From Psychroserpens sp. Hel_I_66 (GTDB taxonomy: Bacteria > Bacteroidota > Bacteroidia > Flavobacteriales > Flavobacteriaceae), in the NCBI RefSeq assembly GCF_000799465.1, contig NZ_JUGU01000001.1, forward strand, positions 1,798,001 to 1,862,000: a stretch of DNA of 64,000 bases, read 5' to 3'. The notes beneath the pieces were generated by a model. The model ran no database searches and had not been told where the DNA came from. It worked only from the letters and a program-made list of their open reading frames with translations. Shown piece by piece: positions 1 through 7,964 of the stretch. Position 1 is the stretch's first letter, and the number at the start of each line of letters is the position of its first letter. The translations under genes were made by a program, and so were the position numbers.

Positions 1-725
1 ACTCTGTATTGTTGAGATCTAGTTCTAGAAACAGAAATAATATCAGACTTCACTTGAGTAGCCTTTTTCAAACACTAGAGGATAATGAGATAATTAGTTC
101 CAATCCCATTAAAAAGATTCCTGCATTGCGAAGTATTCCCAAACGTAATAAATCCTATACCACCGAAGAACATAAAAAGATCTTTGATTATTTAAAAGGT
201 GAAGACCCTATACTACTACTCTATATTAAATTTATCAGTTATAATTTATTGAGACCAGTGGAAGTTTGCAGATTGAGGGTAAGGGATGTTAATGTAAAGG
301 ACAAAACACTGCAATTTAAAGCTAAGAATAGTCCGTTAAAGACTAAACTAATTCCGCAGATCATATTAGAAGAATTACCCGATTTAAGTAAATTAAATCC
401 AGATGCTTTTCTATTCACTCCTATAAAAATTGGCGGTGAATGGGATACTGCGGATGTAAATAAGAGTAATTATTTCTCTAAGCGTTTTAAGAATGTTGTA
501 AAGGATCATTTTAATCTAGATAAAGATCAAACCCTTTATAGTTTTAGACATACATTCATTACGATTTTATACCAATCTCTTGTCAAAAACTCATCTCCTC
601 ATGCAGCTAAAAGTGAGTTGATGGGGATTACTGGACATTCTACCATGGATGCTCTAGAAAAGTATTTGAGAGATATTGATGCTGTTTTACCAAAGGACTA
701 TTCTAAACATTTGAATAATGATTGA
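1..725 (+). CDS. Tyrosine recombinase / phage-type integrase (5' end outside window)
   Basis: Partial site-specific recombinase; the frame is open to the window edge, so the N-terminal core-binding domain starts outside. The visible 238 residues contain the catalytic domain: an Arg-I region (LLRPVEVCRLR), a box II with SFRHTFIT in which the usual first His is Tyr, a TGHST His and the nucleophilic Tyr in EKYLR. It would cut and rejoin DNA at an attachment site. It lacks the extra LP..L..KYP-type insertion that marks integron IntI integrases, so I read it as an island integrase. Its stop overlaps the start of the next gene by 8 bp, implying coupled translation. A tRNA 3' fragment at 35390-35431 is the likely far attachment site. 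Confidence 0.9.
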   Translation, partial: SVLLRSSSRNRNNIRLHLSSLFQTLEDNEIISSNPIKKIPALRSIPKRNKSYTTEEHKKIFDYLKGEDPILLLYIKFISYNLLRPVEVCRLRVRDVNVKDKTLQFKAKNSPLKTKLIPQIILEELPDLSKLNPDAFLFTPIKIGGEWDTADVNKSNYFSKRFKNVVKDHFNLDKDQTLYSFRHTFITILYQSLVKNSSPHAAKSELMGITGHSTMDALEKYLRDIDAVLPKDYSKHLNND

Positions 726-1392
726 TACTACGGATATTCTAAACGCCAACATCATCCAGAAATATTTATTTTATATACCTAGTTCTGTACATTCAAAAGT
801 TGAAAATTCAGTATTAAAAGGTTTTATACCCAAAGAGGGCTATGATGATATTGTATATTACAAGGAAAAAGGAAATGCGATTTCAAATGATCTGGAAAGC
901 ATAATTATACCTGAAATCCTTACCAAGGAAAGAATTTTAAAAAAGAACTTGGTGCTCTTATTGGATACCAAATCAAAAATTAGTCCTGCTGTATTTGACA
1001 TGATATTGGAAGATTACATAAAATACATCAACGGTCACCAATACATTACCACTTGGATGCATGAAAATATTAGATCTGTTTTCCCAGATGTAAACGACAT
1101 AATTATAAATGCTTTTAAAATTCAGGCAGATTATTTCACTCAACACTGCTTAAAAGTGAAACATCAATTTCGAATTGAGAAACCAGAACCAACAATTACT
1201 GATACTGATATTTTTAAAACGTTAAAATCTCAGTTTTCAAAATCTATAGAAACAACTAATCCTATCGTTTTTGAAAAGCATAAAAAATCAAAAAAGATAA
1301 AAACTATCGCTGAAAGGAAGAGAAAAAAATCTTTTACTGATAAAGAGATTGATGAATTTTTGTTGGAGACTGTATTTAGTGTTAAGCTGTAA
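718..1392 (+). CDS. Hypothetical protein downstream of and coupled to the integrase
   Basis: A 224-residue soluble protein that I do not recognise. The start ATG overlaps the integrase stop (ATGATTGA), so the two are translated as a pair. The C-terminal third is very basic, with Lys/Arg clusters around residues 180-205 (KKSKKIK, RKRKKS), suggesting nucleic-acid contact. No signal peptide or membrane segment is seen. Context suggests an accessory factor for integration or excision, or a regulator of the recombinase; that is inference only. Confidence 0.7.
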   Translation: MIDTTDILNANIIQKYLFYIPSSVHSKVENSVLKGFIPKEGYDDIVYYKEKGNAISNDLESIIIPEILTKERILKKNLVLLLDTKSKISPAVFDMILEDYIKYINGHQYITTWMHENIRSVFPDVNDIIINAFKIQADYFTQHCLKVKHQFRIEKPEPTITDTDIFKTLKSQFSKSIETTNPIVFEKHKKSKKIKTIAERKRKKSFTDKEIDEFLLETVFSVKL

Positions 1393-1445
1393 TTTTTGAG
1401 TACAATTGTAGTCAATAATTCGAATAATTTAGAAAAATTTACTAA

Positions 1446-1479
1446 TTTAGCGTCAAACAAACGTTTATTATACGCTAAA
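1446..1479. promoter_or_regulatory. Inverted repeat directly against the start codon of the zinc-finger gene
   Basis: TTTAGCGT at 1446-1453 and ACGCTAAA at 1472-1479 form a perfect 8-bp inverted repeat with 18 bp between the arms. The right arm runs into the ATG at 1479. The position suits an operator for autoregulation by one of the neighbouring small proteins, or a 5' UTR hairpin. No experimental support. Confidence 0.4.
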
Positions 1480-1910
1480 TGAAAGATTCTGAATTTTATA
1501 TCTGTAAGTATTGTTATCAAGAATTTACTCCAAAAAGACGACGAGTACAGAAGTTTTGCAGCAATACTTGTCGTTCAAAAGCTCATCATGCGAGGAAGAC
1601 AAAAAAAGTTTCAGGCTTAACCAAATCCGAAAAAATTTCAGTTCCCGATAATATCCCTGCTCCTAAAAAAGAGGGTATGTCTATGGCTGGTGTTGGAAAT
1701 GCTGCTACTGGAACTTTAGCTGCACAAGCCTTAACAAAATTATTCACAAAAGAATCCAATAAACCTGCCACTAAAGGTGATCTAATTCAACTAGTGGAAA
1801 AATTGAATGGTAGATATCATTTAATAACTAATATGAATCCGAACTTTAAAGGTGAATATCCTTATTTTGATTTAGTGGATGGTATTTTGGTTTATATTAA
1901 GACTATGTAG
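1479..1910 (+). CDS. Small zinc-finger protein next to integrase
   Basis: A 143-residue protein. The N-terminus carries a likely treble-clef or zinc-ribbon finger: C-x2-C at about residues 9-12 (CKYC), then C-x3-C at about residues 27-31 (CSNTC) followed by basic residues (RSKAHHARKTKK). The middle has a Gly/Ala-rich stretch (about 68-85, GVGNAATGTLAAQAL) that could be a weak amphipathic or membrane-associating helix. The first half looks DNA- or RNA-binding. It follows the integrase pair by 86 bp, after a perfect inverted repeat. Function unknown; an excisionase- or regulator-like role in the island is a guess. Confidence 0.65.
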   Translation: MKDSEFYICKYCYQEFTPKRRRVQKFCSNTCRSKAHHARKTKKVSGLTKSEKISVPDNIPAPKKEGMSMAGVGNAATGTLAAQALTKLFTKESNKPATKGDLIQLVEKLNGRYHLITNMNPNFKGEYPYFDLVDGILVYIKTM

Positions 1911-1937
1911 CCTTTATTCAGGACGGGGCAGCATTAT

Positions 1938-2075
1938 TGGCAACGTTTCTGTGTGTGTTTAGTTGCGTGGCAAAGCATAGAATTTAGCAAATACAAACCG
2001 AATAGAAAATCCGCGAGGATTTTCGTAAGTAAGCGAGAACTAGCCATTAATTATATACGGTGTTGGCAGTAGGTG
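1938..2075 (-). repeat. attC-like site A (of the DRT3 cassette)
   Basis: About 135 bp imperfect palindrome. In gene sense it begins with the inner arm CACCTACTGCCAAC (complement of 2062-2075) and ends at the outer arm CGTTGCCAATA (complement of 1935-1945). The inner arm is complementary to the start of the same cassette, GTTGGCAGTAAGTG (complement of 5924-5937), at 13 of 14 positions. Inside is a hairpin, GAAAATCC (2005-2012), GCGA loop, GGATTTTC (2017-2024). The sequence resembles sites D and F. It is the last site of the array; no cassette follows it. Confidence 0.75.
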
Positions 2076-2099
2076 TTTTGTTCAGATGTTCTAAATGTT

Positions 2100-2131
2100 A
2101 AAAAGGTAGCAAAATCTCCAGCTACCTTTTT
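2100..2131 (-). terminator. Hairpin terminator of the DRT3 unit
   Basis: AAAAAGGTAGC (2100-2110), a 10-base loop, then GCTACCTTTTT (2121-2131): a perfect 11-bp stem ending in T5 in both directions. It sits after drt3b and the candidate ncRNA, so it would end the transcript before the recombination site. Confidence 0.7.
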
Positions 2132-2238
2132 GTTTTTGACCTCTTTTACCAAGGACTGTTGCCTCTGCAAGTGTGTGAAAATAATTATATCTAACATAAA
2201 TGCTTGATATAACCTGGAGATTGGCATTGGCATTATTG
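2100..2238 (-). ncRNA. Candidate DRT3-associated non-coding RNA
   Basis: There are about 170 bp between the drt3b stop and attC-like site A, far more than the 1-5 bp after the other cassette genes. Read on the minus strand it holds a hairpin (GATATAA-type arms 2185-2191 / 2206-2212), an ACACAC-containing single-stranded tract (CACACAC, complement of 2171-2177) and a perfect 11-bp terminator-like stem (2100-2110 / 2121-2131) with flanking T runs. DRT3 systems are reported to carry a structured RNA, and as I recall its template motif is ACACAC for poly(GT) synthesis. The boundaries are estimates. Confidence 0.55.
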
Positions 2239-4398
2239 TTAAGAGTAAACTTCTTGACTCTTTTTATTTTCTAATTCTTTCGCTAAGTTAAACCTTTCCC
2301 ATTTAGTAAACCAATATTTATGATTTTTATGGAATTTAAGTAATTTTTCAGAGTCTGAAATTGTCTTTTTTATTTGTGAAAAATTTTTATCCTCACGATA
2401 ATGAACTAGCAGTTTTGTTTTTATTCTTAATTCTAAATATGGACAAGCTAATAAGTCAAGTATTAAATGTGCCATTTCCGAAGATTTGCCTCTTTTTTCA
2501 TTTGGGTATTCTCTTATGTAATTGAAAGTATATGCTATTAAAGCTTCTTTTACCTTTTTATATTTTTGAGAATGTCCTATGTAATAAAACAAGACAACTA
2601 TTGAAAAATAATTTAATGTATTATTATTAATTATGATTTTTTCTAAATCTTTTTCTTGTGAAACGTTTAAGAATTTTATTAATATTTCTTCTGGTAATCT
2701 ATATTCTTTTCCTATATCCCTTAATAGTGTAAATAGATAAAGAGATTCTACTTGTGCATACTCATTCAGAGCATTTTTCCTTAAAATAAAACTTGACTCA
2801 TCAAGTATTTTTTTGAACACACGTTCTCTGTTATTTTGACTAAGTTTAAATTTTTTAGTTGCTTTATTTTTTTCTTTAAAAAGTTGAATTATTTTTGAAA
2901 GAATTAGACTCACTTTAATTGTTGAGTTTACTCTTGGAGAAACTGAATAAATAAAGAAAATAAAATCAATTACACCTTCAATATGGGAAGTAAATAAACT
3001 TTCCGTTTTTCTAAGTTTTAGTAAATCAGATTTAGAGAATGCTTTGTCTTCATTATCTTCAAGATATTTAAAAAATATATTTTCAAAAGAAATTAAGTTC
3101 TTTTCAATTTTGCTCGAAAGAAGAGCTAAACTGTAATTCAAAACATCTTTATAATCAACTTGAGATTCTTTTATGATTATTTTGTAACGTGTTGCTAATT
3201 TATTAGGATTGAATGATAATTCAAATTTGTGGTTTAGTAAAGAAACTTCATCATCTTCATCTTTCTTGTCTATTTCCTTTTCTTCTATTTCCGTTATTTT
3301 AAATTTAGGGTTATCAGAAAATAAATCAATAATTTTGTTTTTTGCAATTGTTATCTCAGTTATAATTGGCTTGTTATATTCTTCTGTTTTAGAATTATTA
3401 ATTGATAATTTATATTTTTTTAATTCGTGTTTAAGTAATTTTAAAATTTCGTCTTTTAAAACGTTATCATCGCAGAACAAGAAATAATCATCAACATAAC
3501 GATACATTTCATAGTCTACTTTAAGTAAAAAATTATTTTCTTTTAACTTTTTCTCTATTGTTATATCTATTTTTTGTAAAATAATTTCAGCAAATATTCT
3601 AGAAAATTCTGGGCCTATCAAGATACCGTTGGTTTCTCCGTAATTCGCATATTGAATAAATTTATCGAATTTTCCTGTAAAGGTATTTTTAGAACTATTT
3701 ACGTTTTCTTTTACAACATCTAAACCTAATACAGCCCAAGAAATTGAATGAGTATAAATACTGTCAAAGCACTTAGAAATATCAAATTTAAATAAATGAT
3801 TAAATTTCTTTTCTGCTCTTTGATACCTATAATGTTCGAAGAATTGATAGATGTTAGTGTATTTGCTATAAGAAAAAAAAGTTTTTAAGTTTTCATATTC
3901 TTTCCCACTTAGTTCTAAAAAATCAGAAACGTCCCCTTTATTTGTTTGATGAAGTTTGTCATTAAAGAAAGTAAACTTAGCTACATTGTCTGGTTTTCTT
4001 ATACTATAATTACTTAAAGAACAAGAGTAAATAATGGATTCTTTATATTGCTCGTAAAACTCTATCAACTCTAATTGGTTAATTGGATGAACTAATGCAA
4101 GTTCTCTAAAGTCTTTTTCTTTATGACCTATTTTATAAGTAAATGGAATTTTTCTAGTATTAGGGTCTGAAATATTTGTAGAAAATAATATTTTTAAAAT
4201 TATTTTAAAAGCATCAAAGTAATCATCCTTAAAATTTGTTTTATACTTAATCGTATTATTTTTAAATTCTAATTCATTATTGACTAGAAACCGATACAAA
4301 TATCTGTTTGAAAATGTAATAGGAACCTCATATGGTAGTACGTCAGAAATAATGGCTCTCTCTATGGTGTATTTTATATGTTTTTTCTTTTTGCTCAT
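2239..4398 (-). CDS. drt3b: Antiviral reverse transcriptase Drt3b (DRT type 3, UG8-like)
   Basis: A 719-residue reverse transcriptase-like protein, the second RT of a DRT3 defence pair. RT motif A is FKFDISKCFDSIY (Asp about 206) and motif C is YRYVDDYFLF (YVDD about 301-304); the family-like N-terminus reads TIERAIISDVLPYEVP. A long helical C-terminal half (about 400-719) follows the polymerase core. I choose the ATG at 4398, which shares one base with the drt3a stop (TAATG), over the upstream TTG at 4407. In the DRT3 family both RTs are needed for phage defence; with Drt3a and the ncRNA this protein is thought to make repetitive DNA. The pair fills one large cassette. Assignment rests on the recalled N-terminal signature, tandem layout and motifs. 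Confidence 0.85.
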   Translation of the reverse strand: MSKKKKHIKYTIERAIISDVLPYEVPITFSNRYLYRFLVNNELEFKNNTIKYKTNFKDDYFDAFKIILKILFSTNISDPNTRKIPFTYKIGHKEKDFRELALVHPINQLELIEFYEQYKESIIYSCSLSNYSIRKPDNVAKFTFFNDKLHQTNKGDVSDFLELSGKEYENLKTFFSYSKYTNIYQFFEHYRYQRAEKKFNHLFKFDISKCFDSIYTHSISWAVLGLDVVKENVNSSKNTFTGKFDKFIQYANYGETNGILIGPEFSRIFAEIILQKIDITIEKKLKENNFLLKVDYEMYRYVDDYFLFCDDNVLKDEILKLLKHELKKYKLSINNSKTEEYNKPIITEITIAKNKIIDLFSDNPKFKITEIEEKEIDKKDEDDEVSLLNHKFELSFNPNKLATRYKIIIKESQVDYKDVLNYSLALLSSKIEKNLISFENIFFKYLEDNEDKAFSKSDLLKLRKTESLFTSHIEGVIDFIFFIYSVSPRVNSTIKVSLILSKIIQLFKEKNKATKKFKLSQNNRERVFKKILDESSFILRKNALNEYAQVESLYLFTLLRDIGKEYRLPEEILIKFLNVSQEKDLEKIIINNNTLNYFSIVVLFYYIGHSQKYKKVKEALIAYTFNYIREYPNEKRGKSSEMAHLILDLLACPYLELRIKTKLLVHYREDKNFSQIKKTISDSEKLLKFHKNHKYWFTKWERFNLAKELENKKSQEVYS

Positions 4399-5879
4399 TA
4401 CTTCCAAATAGATTTAATTACCTCAAACTTGTTTGTTGCTCTTTTGAATTTTTTAAAATAAAAACTTGTTTCTCTTGGGTTTAGTTTAAAAGAATAAAAG
4501 TTTTTTTCTTTATTATTAAATCCTTTTTGGAAACTATATTTCTGCATTAAGAAAAGTTTCAATTTTATTTTATCAATTCCAATTTTAGGAGGTGGATTTA
4601 AATCACGTAATGCTGTAGATAGTTTTCTGTCTAATATTTTTAAACTATTATAAGTAACCTTATTTAGTTTCAGCATTTGATTAGAGTAATAGACGCCTGC
4701 CTTTACATTTCTTTTGTTATTGTTAAGATGGAAATTTCCGGTAAGGAATTTTAATCTCGCGATTAAAATATTTCTGGCTTCTTTTTCGTTATATTTTGAA
4801 TTTTGATTATAGTTTGTGACTGATTTTTTTAATCTCTCGTTATACCTTTCAATTTTATTATCTGAAATTTCTAGAAGTAATTGAAAGTTTGATTTATTAT
4901 CTGTTGTTTCAGTTCTTTTTAAATTAAAACAATAGCGTAAGTAGTTAAATGATTTATTATAGTTACCTTTTTTGGGTAAATTGATTATTTCTGTTTTTGA
5001 AGATTCTCCATCACTACCATCTTTAAGAATAAGATTGTTTTTAACGCAAATTATATTTTTTATTTCGTGTAAGTAATCTCTTTTTGTTGATTCTGTTTTA
5101 GGGCAAATAATTACAATTATATCATCAACATAGCGTGCGTAATAAATTACATCTTCTAATGCTTTAATCTCATTATCTATATCTCGCATATATAATTCAG
5201 ATAAATATGCGCTAATACCAATACCTCTTGGAACACCTTTTCCCAATGGTATTTTAGTTTTGTCTTTTTTATCCTCAAATTCATAGAAAAGTCTTTTTAT
5301 CAATTTTTTAGAAAATGGAGAAAGTAAAGTGTTGTTCTCTATTTTTTTAAAGAGCTTATCTTGAGGTATAGACTCATAAAATGATTTTATATCAGTCTTA
5401 ATAATTATTTTAGGAAATCCATCGGAAGCAATATCAAATATTTGCTTTATAATCTTATTTCTGTCTGCTTGTATTACCTTAAAAGTCTTAAATATGTTTA
5501 GTTGTAGTTGCTTTACAGCATAATATGAAGCAGGATCATTTTCAACTGTATAAACTTCTTTTGTTGAATTATATATTATTTTGAATTGAAAAGGAGTGTT
5601 TTGGCTATTAATTGTATTAGAGTAATTTTCAAAAATAGATAGCCTAATTTCTTCTTTTTCGTTATTTATTACTTCTAATCTTTCTGCAAAATCATCTAAT
5701 TCTTCTTTAGAAAGTGTTTTTTGTTTCTTTAGGCTTAATTTTTCTCCAACAGTATTTTTAAACTCTTGATGTTTATTTAAATATTCTTGAGTAAAATGAG
5801 ATTTATCAAAGTTTCCCTTTCTGTTTTCTTTTAAAAATAATTTATTAAAATTACTACTTGAAAAGGATTGGTCTAACAT
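4398..5879 (-). CDS. drt3a: Antiviral reverse transcriptase Drt3a (DRT type 3, UG3-like)
   Basis: A 493-residue reverse transcriptase. The N-terminus MLDQSFSSSNF..ENRKG is characteristic of Drt3a as I remember the family. Motif A is IKTDIKSFYESI (Asp163), motif B is GKGVPRGIGISAYLSELY (about 213-230), and motif C is YYARYVDDIIV (YVDD 250-253), so the catalytic Asp residues are intact. There is no maturase or endonuclease domain, which argues against a group II intron protein. It is translationally coupled to drt3b through TAATG. Only 45 bp separate its ATG from site B, so transcription probably reads through from upstream cassettes or starts inside the cassette leader. Known role of the family: anti-phage defence. 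Confidence 0.87.
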   Translation of the reverse strand: MLDQSFSSSNFNKLFLKENRKGNFDKSHFTQEYLNKHQEFKNTVGEKLSLKKQKTLSKEELDDFAERLEVINNEKEEIRLSIFENYSNTINSQNTPFQFKIIYNSTKEVYTVENDPASYYAVKQLQLNIFKTFKVIQADRNKIIKQIFDIASDGFPKIIIKTDIKSFYESIPQDKLFKKIENNTLLSPFSKKLIKRLFYEFEDKKDKTKIPLGKGVPRGIGISAYLSELYMRDIDNEIKALEDVIYYARYVDDIIVIICPKTESTKRDYLHEIKNIICVKNNLILKDGSDGESSKTEIINLPKKGNYNKSFNYLRYCFNLKRTETTDNKSNFQLLLEISDNKIERYNERLKKSVTNYNQNSKYNEKEARNILIARLKFLTGNFHLNNNKRNVKAGVYYSNQMLKLNKVTYNSLKILDRKLSTALRDLNPPPKIGIDKIKLKLFLMQKYSFQKGFNNKEKNFYSFKLNPRETSFYFKKFKRATNKFEVIKSIWK

Positions 5880-5924
5880 TATTTTTTCTATTTAATTTTT
5901 TTGATTTCGGAAATTGTTCTCTTC

Positions 5925-6064
5925 ACTTACTGCCAACGTTTATGTATAAGAATAGTTGCGGGTTTGTATGCGAGGATTTTCCGAAGAAATCAGACGTTAC
6001 AAACACGCAACGCCCTTTGATTGAGCACTAAACCGCAATTATTTTTATACGGTGTTAGCAATAG
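5925..6064 (-). repeat. attC-like site B
   Basis: About 135 bp palindromic element. The outer stem pairs TATGTATAAGAATAGTTGCGG-like sequence at the left (5941-5961) with CCGCAATTATTTTTATACGG at the right (6033-6052). An inner stem pairs GTTGCGGGTTTGTATGCG-like sequence (5955-5972) with the complement region around 5994-6011. In gene sense the inner arm is TATTGCTAAC (complement of 6054-6063) and it matches the start of its own cassette, TTAGCAAA, next to site C. It lies between the drt3a start and the stop of the 6065-6685 gene, one base from that stop. Confidence 0.75.
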
Positions 6065-6685
6065 TTATTTTAATAATTCGTCTGTTAATTTTTTTATTTC
6101 AGATTTCTCTTTATCCAATTCATTAGGAATAATTTCTATTATGTCATAAAAATTAGAAGCTAATTCAGGATATGTCTCTAATATGAATTTTTTGGATTCT
6201 TCCGTTGTTTCAATGCATTTCTCTAAAGCATGTAAGGCGTTTTCGGTTGATATTCTTACACCTTTTCCTTTGTCAATTGCTTTGTAATATTTTACACATT
6301 GCATCCACCAATAAAACTTATTTGAATAATCTCCAGGTTTTTTCCCTTTGATGCTATTAGCAAACAATCTGGCACTTTCTCCTTTGACGAAATTTAATTC
6401 TCCTTCAAACTCTGCTTTAAATTCCTGTATTAATTTATCCTTTTCTTCTTGAAATATTTTATCAGTCTCTTTAATGATTTCCGTTTTAACAATCTTTTTG
6501 TTATACAGCCAAGTTGCTCCTGCAAACAGAGCAATTATTCCTAAAAAAACAACTATTATTAAATTATATGTTTGGTTCTGAGAATTAATAATTTCCTTAT
6601 AAATTTCTGAATTGTCAGAAACTGGATGAATAGTTTTTTCAATAATTTTTACTATTGTGTCTCTAATTATTTCTTGTTTTTGCAT
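6065..6685 (-). CDS. Cassette B: single-span membrane protein with cytoplasmic coiled coil, unknown function
   Basis: A 206-residue protein, not recognised. One strong membrane span lies at about residues 39-61 (YNLIIVVFLGIIALFAGATWLY), followed by a Lys/Glu-rich coiled-coil stretch (about 65-105) and a soluble helical C-terminus with a WWMQCVKYYKAI motif. The basic residues after the span place the C-terminus in the cytoplasm. It is the only gene of its cassette: its stop is one base from site B and its ATG 17 bp from site C. Given the cassette neighbours, a defence or toxin/immunity role is possible but unproven. Confidence 0.75.
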   Translation of the reverse strand: MQKQEIIRDTIVKIIEKTIHPVSDNSEIYKEIINSQNQTYNLIIVVFLGIIALFAGATWLYNKKIVKTEIIKETDKIFQEEKDKLIQEFKAEFEGELNFVKGESARLFANSIKGKKPGDYSNKFYWWMQCVKYYKAIDKGKGVRISTENALHALEKCIETTEESKKFILETYPELASNFYDIIEIIPNELDKEKSEIKKLTDELLK

Positions 6686-6700
6686 TCAGTCTTTAATTTT

Positions 6701-6902
6701 TGCTAAGGTTCTTGTATATGGCTCGTAGCGTGCAAATTAGCGATAATTTTTCGGTTGAGCACAAGCCAGATTTTTAAATTTTACTATTTATCTTTTTTGT
6801 TGGAAATCGTCAAATTTAAAAATTTGGCGACTTTCTAAAAATGCATAAGCCTTTGTATTTGCAATGACTTACGCTATTTTTTATATACATTGTTACCACA
6901 CG
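6701..6902 (-). repeat. attC-like site C (long type)
   Basis: About 200 bp, with a long inner hairpin: CCAGATTTTTAAATTTT-like sequence (6766-6783) opposite AAATTTAAAAATTTGGCG (6812-6829). The inner arm in gene sense is CGTGTGGTAAC (complement of 6892-6902), an exact complement of the cassette start GTTACCACAC (complement of 7453-7462). The outer arm carries CTTAGC with a C-to-G change, so the usual AAC reads AAG at 6705-6707. It shares its layout and left-half sequence with site E rather than with A, D and F. Confidence 0.72.
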
Positions 6903-6905
6903 TTT

Positions 6906-7436
6906 TTATTCACAAGTAACTCTATTAATTTTCTTTCCCCAACCTTTATCTTCCGAATACTCAAAGGACTTAAACTTTGTAATATCTGGAATGTGTTCTA
7001 ATTTTAATTCAGACATTTTGATTACTTCCAAAGTTGGTTCGAGTGTCCAACTACTATATTCGTCAGTTCCGCCATAAAGATTTCCTGTTCCGATTTCTAT
7101 TACTTTTTCTATCATACTTATAAAGTCAGTATCAGAATTTTCATAAAACTTCTTCAATTCATAATATTCATTTATAGTAATAGTTGGGTATTCAGATTCT
7201 ATTTTTTCTGGTTTAATATTCAGAATATGTTTAGGATTGAAGTCGCTTATTTTTTCGTCCCAAACATCTAATTCATCGGAAGTCGTAAACTCCCATAAAA
7301 TATCAAAAACTTTATCAATCAATTCATCATTAATCTCATTCTCTTTTACATATTGTTCCAAGCATTTCATTCCGTAAGCTAATCTTCCGCGAATGGATAT
7401 TTTCTTTAGGATTTCTATTTGCTTGTCGATATTCAT
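6906..7436 (-). CDS. Cassette C: hypothetical acidic soluble protein
   Basis: A 176-residue, acidic, soluble, mostly helical protein with no signal peptide, membrane span or metal motif. Distinctive stretches are GRLAYGMKCLEQYV near the N-terminus and GTGNLYGGTDEYSSWTLEPTL around 115-135. The size and composition resemble small immunity-type proteins, but I cannot assign a family. It is the sole gene of its cassette: the stop codon lies 4 bp from site C and the ATG 16-18 bp from site D, leaving no room for a normal promoter. Confidence 0.72.
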   Translation of the reverse strand: MNIDKQIEILKKISIRGRLAYGMKCLEQYVKENEINDELIDKVFDILWEFTTSDELDVWDEKISDFNPKHILNIKPEKIESEYPTITINEYYELKKFYENSDTDFISMIEKVIEIGTGNLYGGTDEYSSWTLEPTLEVIKMSELKLEHIPDITKFKSFEYSEDKGWGKKINRVTCE

Positions 7437-7452
7437 TCAGTTTTTCTCAAAT

Positions 7453-7590
7453 GTGTGGTAACGTTGTTGTATACGGTTTGTTGGGTGGTTTAAGCACCTA
7501 CTTTAGCAAATAAAAACCGAATAGAAAATCCGTGAGGATTTTCGTAAGTAGGCTAGAACTAGCAATAAATTATATACGGTGTTAGCAACT
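7453..7590 (-). repeat. attC-like site D
   Basis: About 135 bp. The outer arms are GGTAACGTTGTTGTATACGG (7457-7476) and TATATACGGTGTTAGCA (7571-7587). The internal hairpin is GAAAATCC (7524-7531), GTGA loop, GGATTTTC (7536-7543). The inner arm in gene sense, GTTGCTAAC (complement of 7581-7589), is an exact complement of the start of its cassette, GTTAGCAAC (complement of 8526-8534). About 80% of the right half is shared with sites A and F. Confidence 0.77.
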
Positions 7591-7596
7591 GGGCTT

Positions 7597-7962
7597 TTAT
7601 TCATCAGCTAAAAAGTTATCAAAGAAATCAGAAGCTCCTGACACTTTAAATAAAACAGTTTCCATTAAATCAACAATTCGTTCGTCATCGGGAAATTGCC
7701 ATCCGCCTTTTCCGTTTTCATCAATAAATTCTAATCTACATCTAGGAACCCAATCCCAATTATCTTCATCAGTATAGTGTCGGAATTCATATTTGTAAAT
7801 TCTGAATTTTTTATCTGAAACAACTGTTACATAAGGATTTCCAATTAATCTTTCCATTCCAGATAATGAGTCAATTGGAATAGTCCATAACTTCCATTTT
7901 ATTTCGTCTGCTTTTGTCAAGTCGTTTAACTTTAAAACAGTTCTAGATACTTTGCTAGTCAT
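7597..7962 (-). CDS. Cassette D, second gene: small hypothetical protein
   Basis: A 121-residue soluble protein of mixed alpha/beta look, rich in aromatic residues (YKYEFRHYTDEDNWDWVPRCRLEF around 52-76). No family recognised, no signal or membrane segment. It follows the 7965-8495 gene after 2 bp, so the two are one transcription and probably translation unit, and it ends 7 bp before site D. The close pairing of a small soluble protein with a membrane protein in one mobile unit suggests an effector/regulator or toxin/immunity pair (inference). Confidence 0.7.
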   Translation of the reverse strand: MTSKVSRTVLKLNDLTKADEIKWKLWTIPIDSLSGMERLIGNPYVTVVSDKKFRIYKYEFRHYTDEDNWDWVPRCRLEFIDENGKGGWQFPDDERIVDLMETVLFKVSGASDFFDNFLADE

Positions 7963-7964
7963 AT

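Noticed and set aside
1..725. Integron IntI integrase
   Set aside because: The catalytic domain lacks the IntI-specific insertion, and the gene is at the distal, not attI-proximal, end of the array.
2051..2233. 60-residue gene downstream of drt3b
   Set aside because: No family likeness, and it overlaps the candidate ncRNA, the terminator hairpin and site A.
2239..5879. Retron or group II intron reverse transcriptase
   Set aside because: Two overlapping RT genes, no maturase or HNH domain, and the N-terminal signatures match DRT3.
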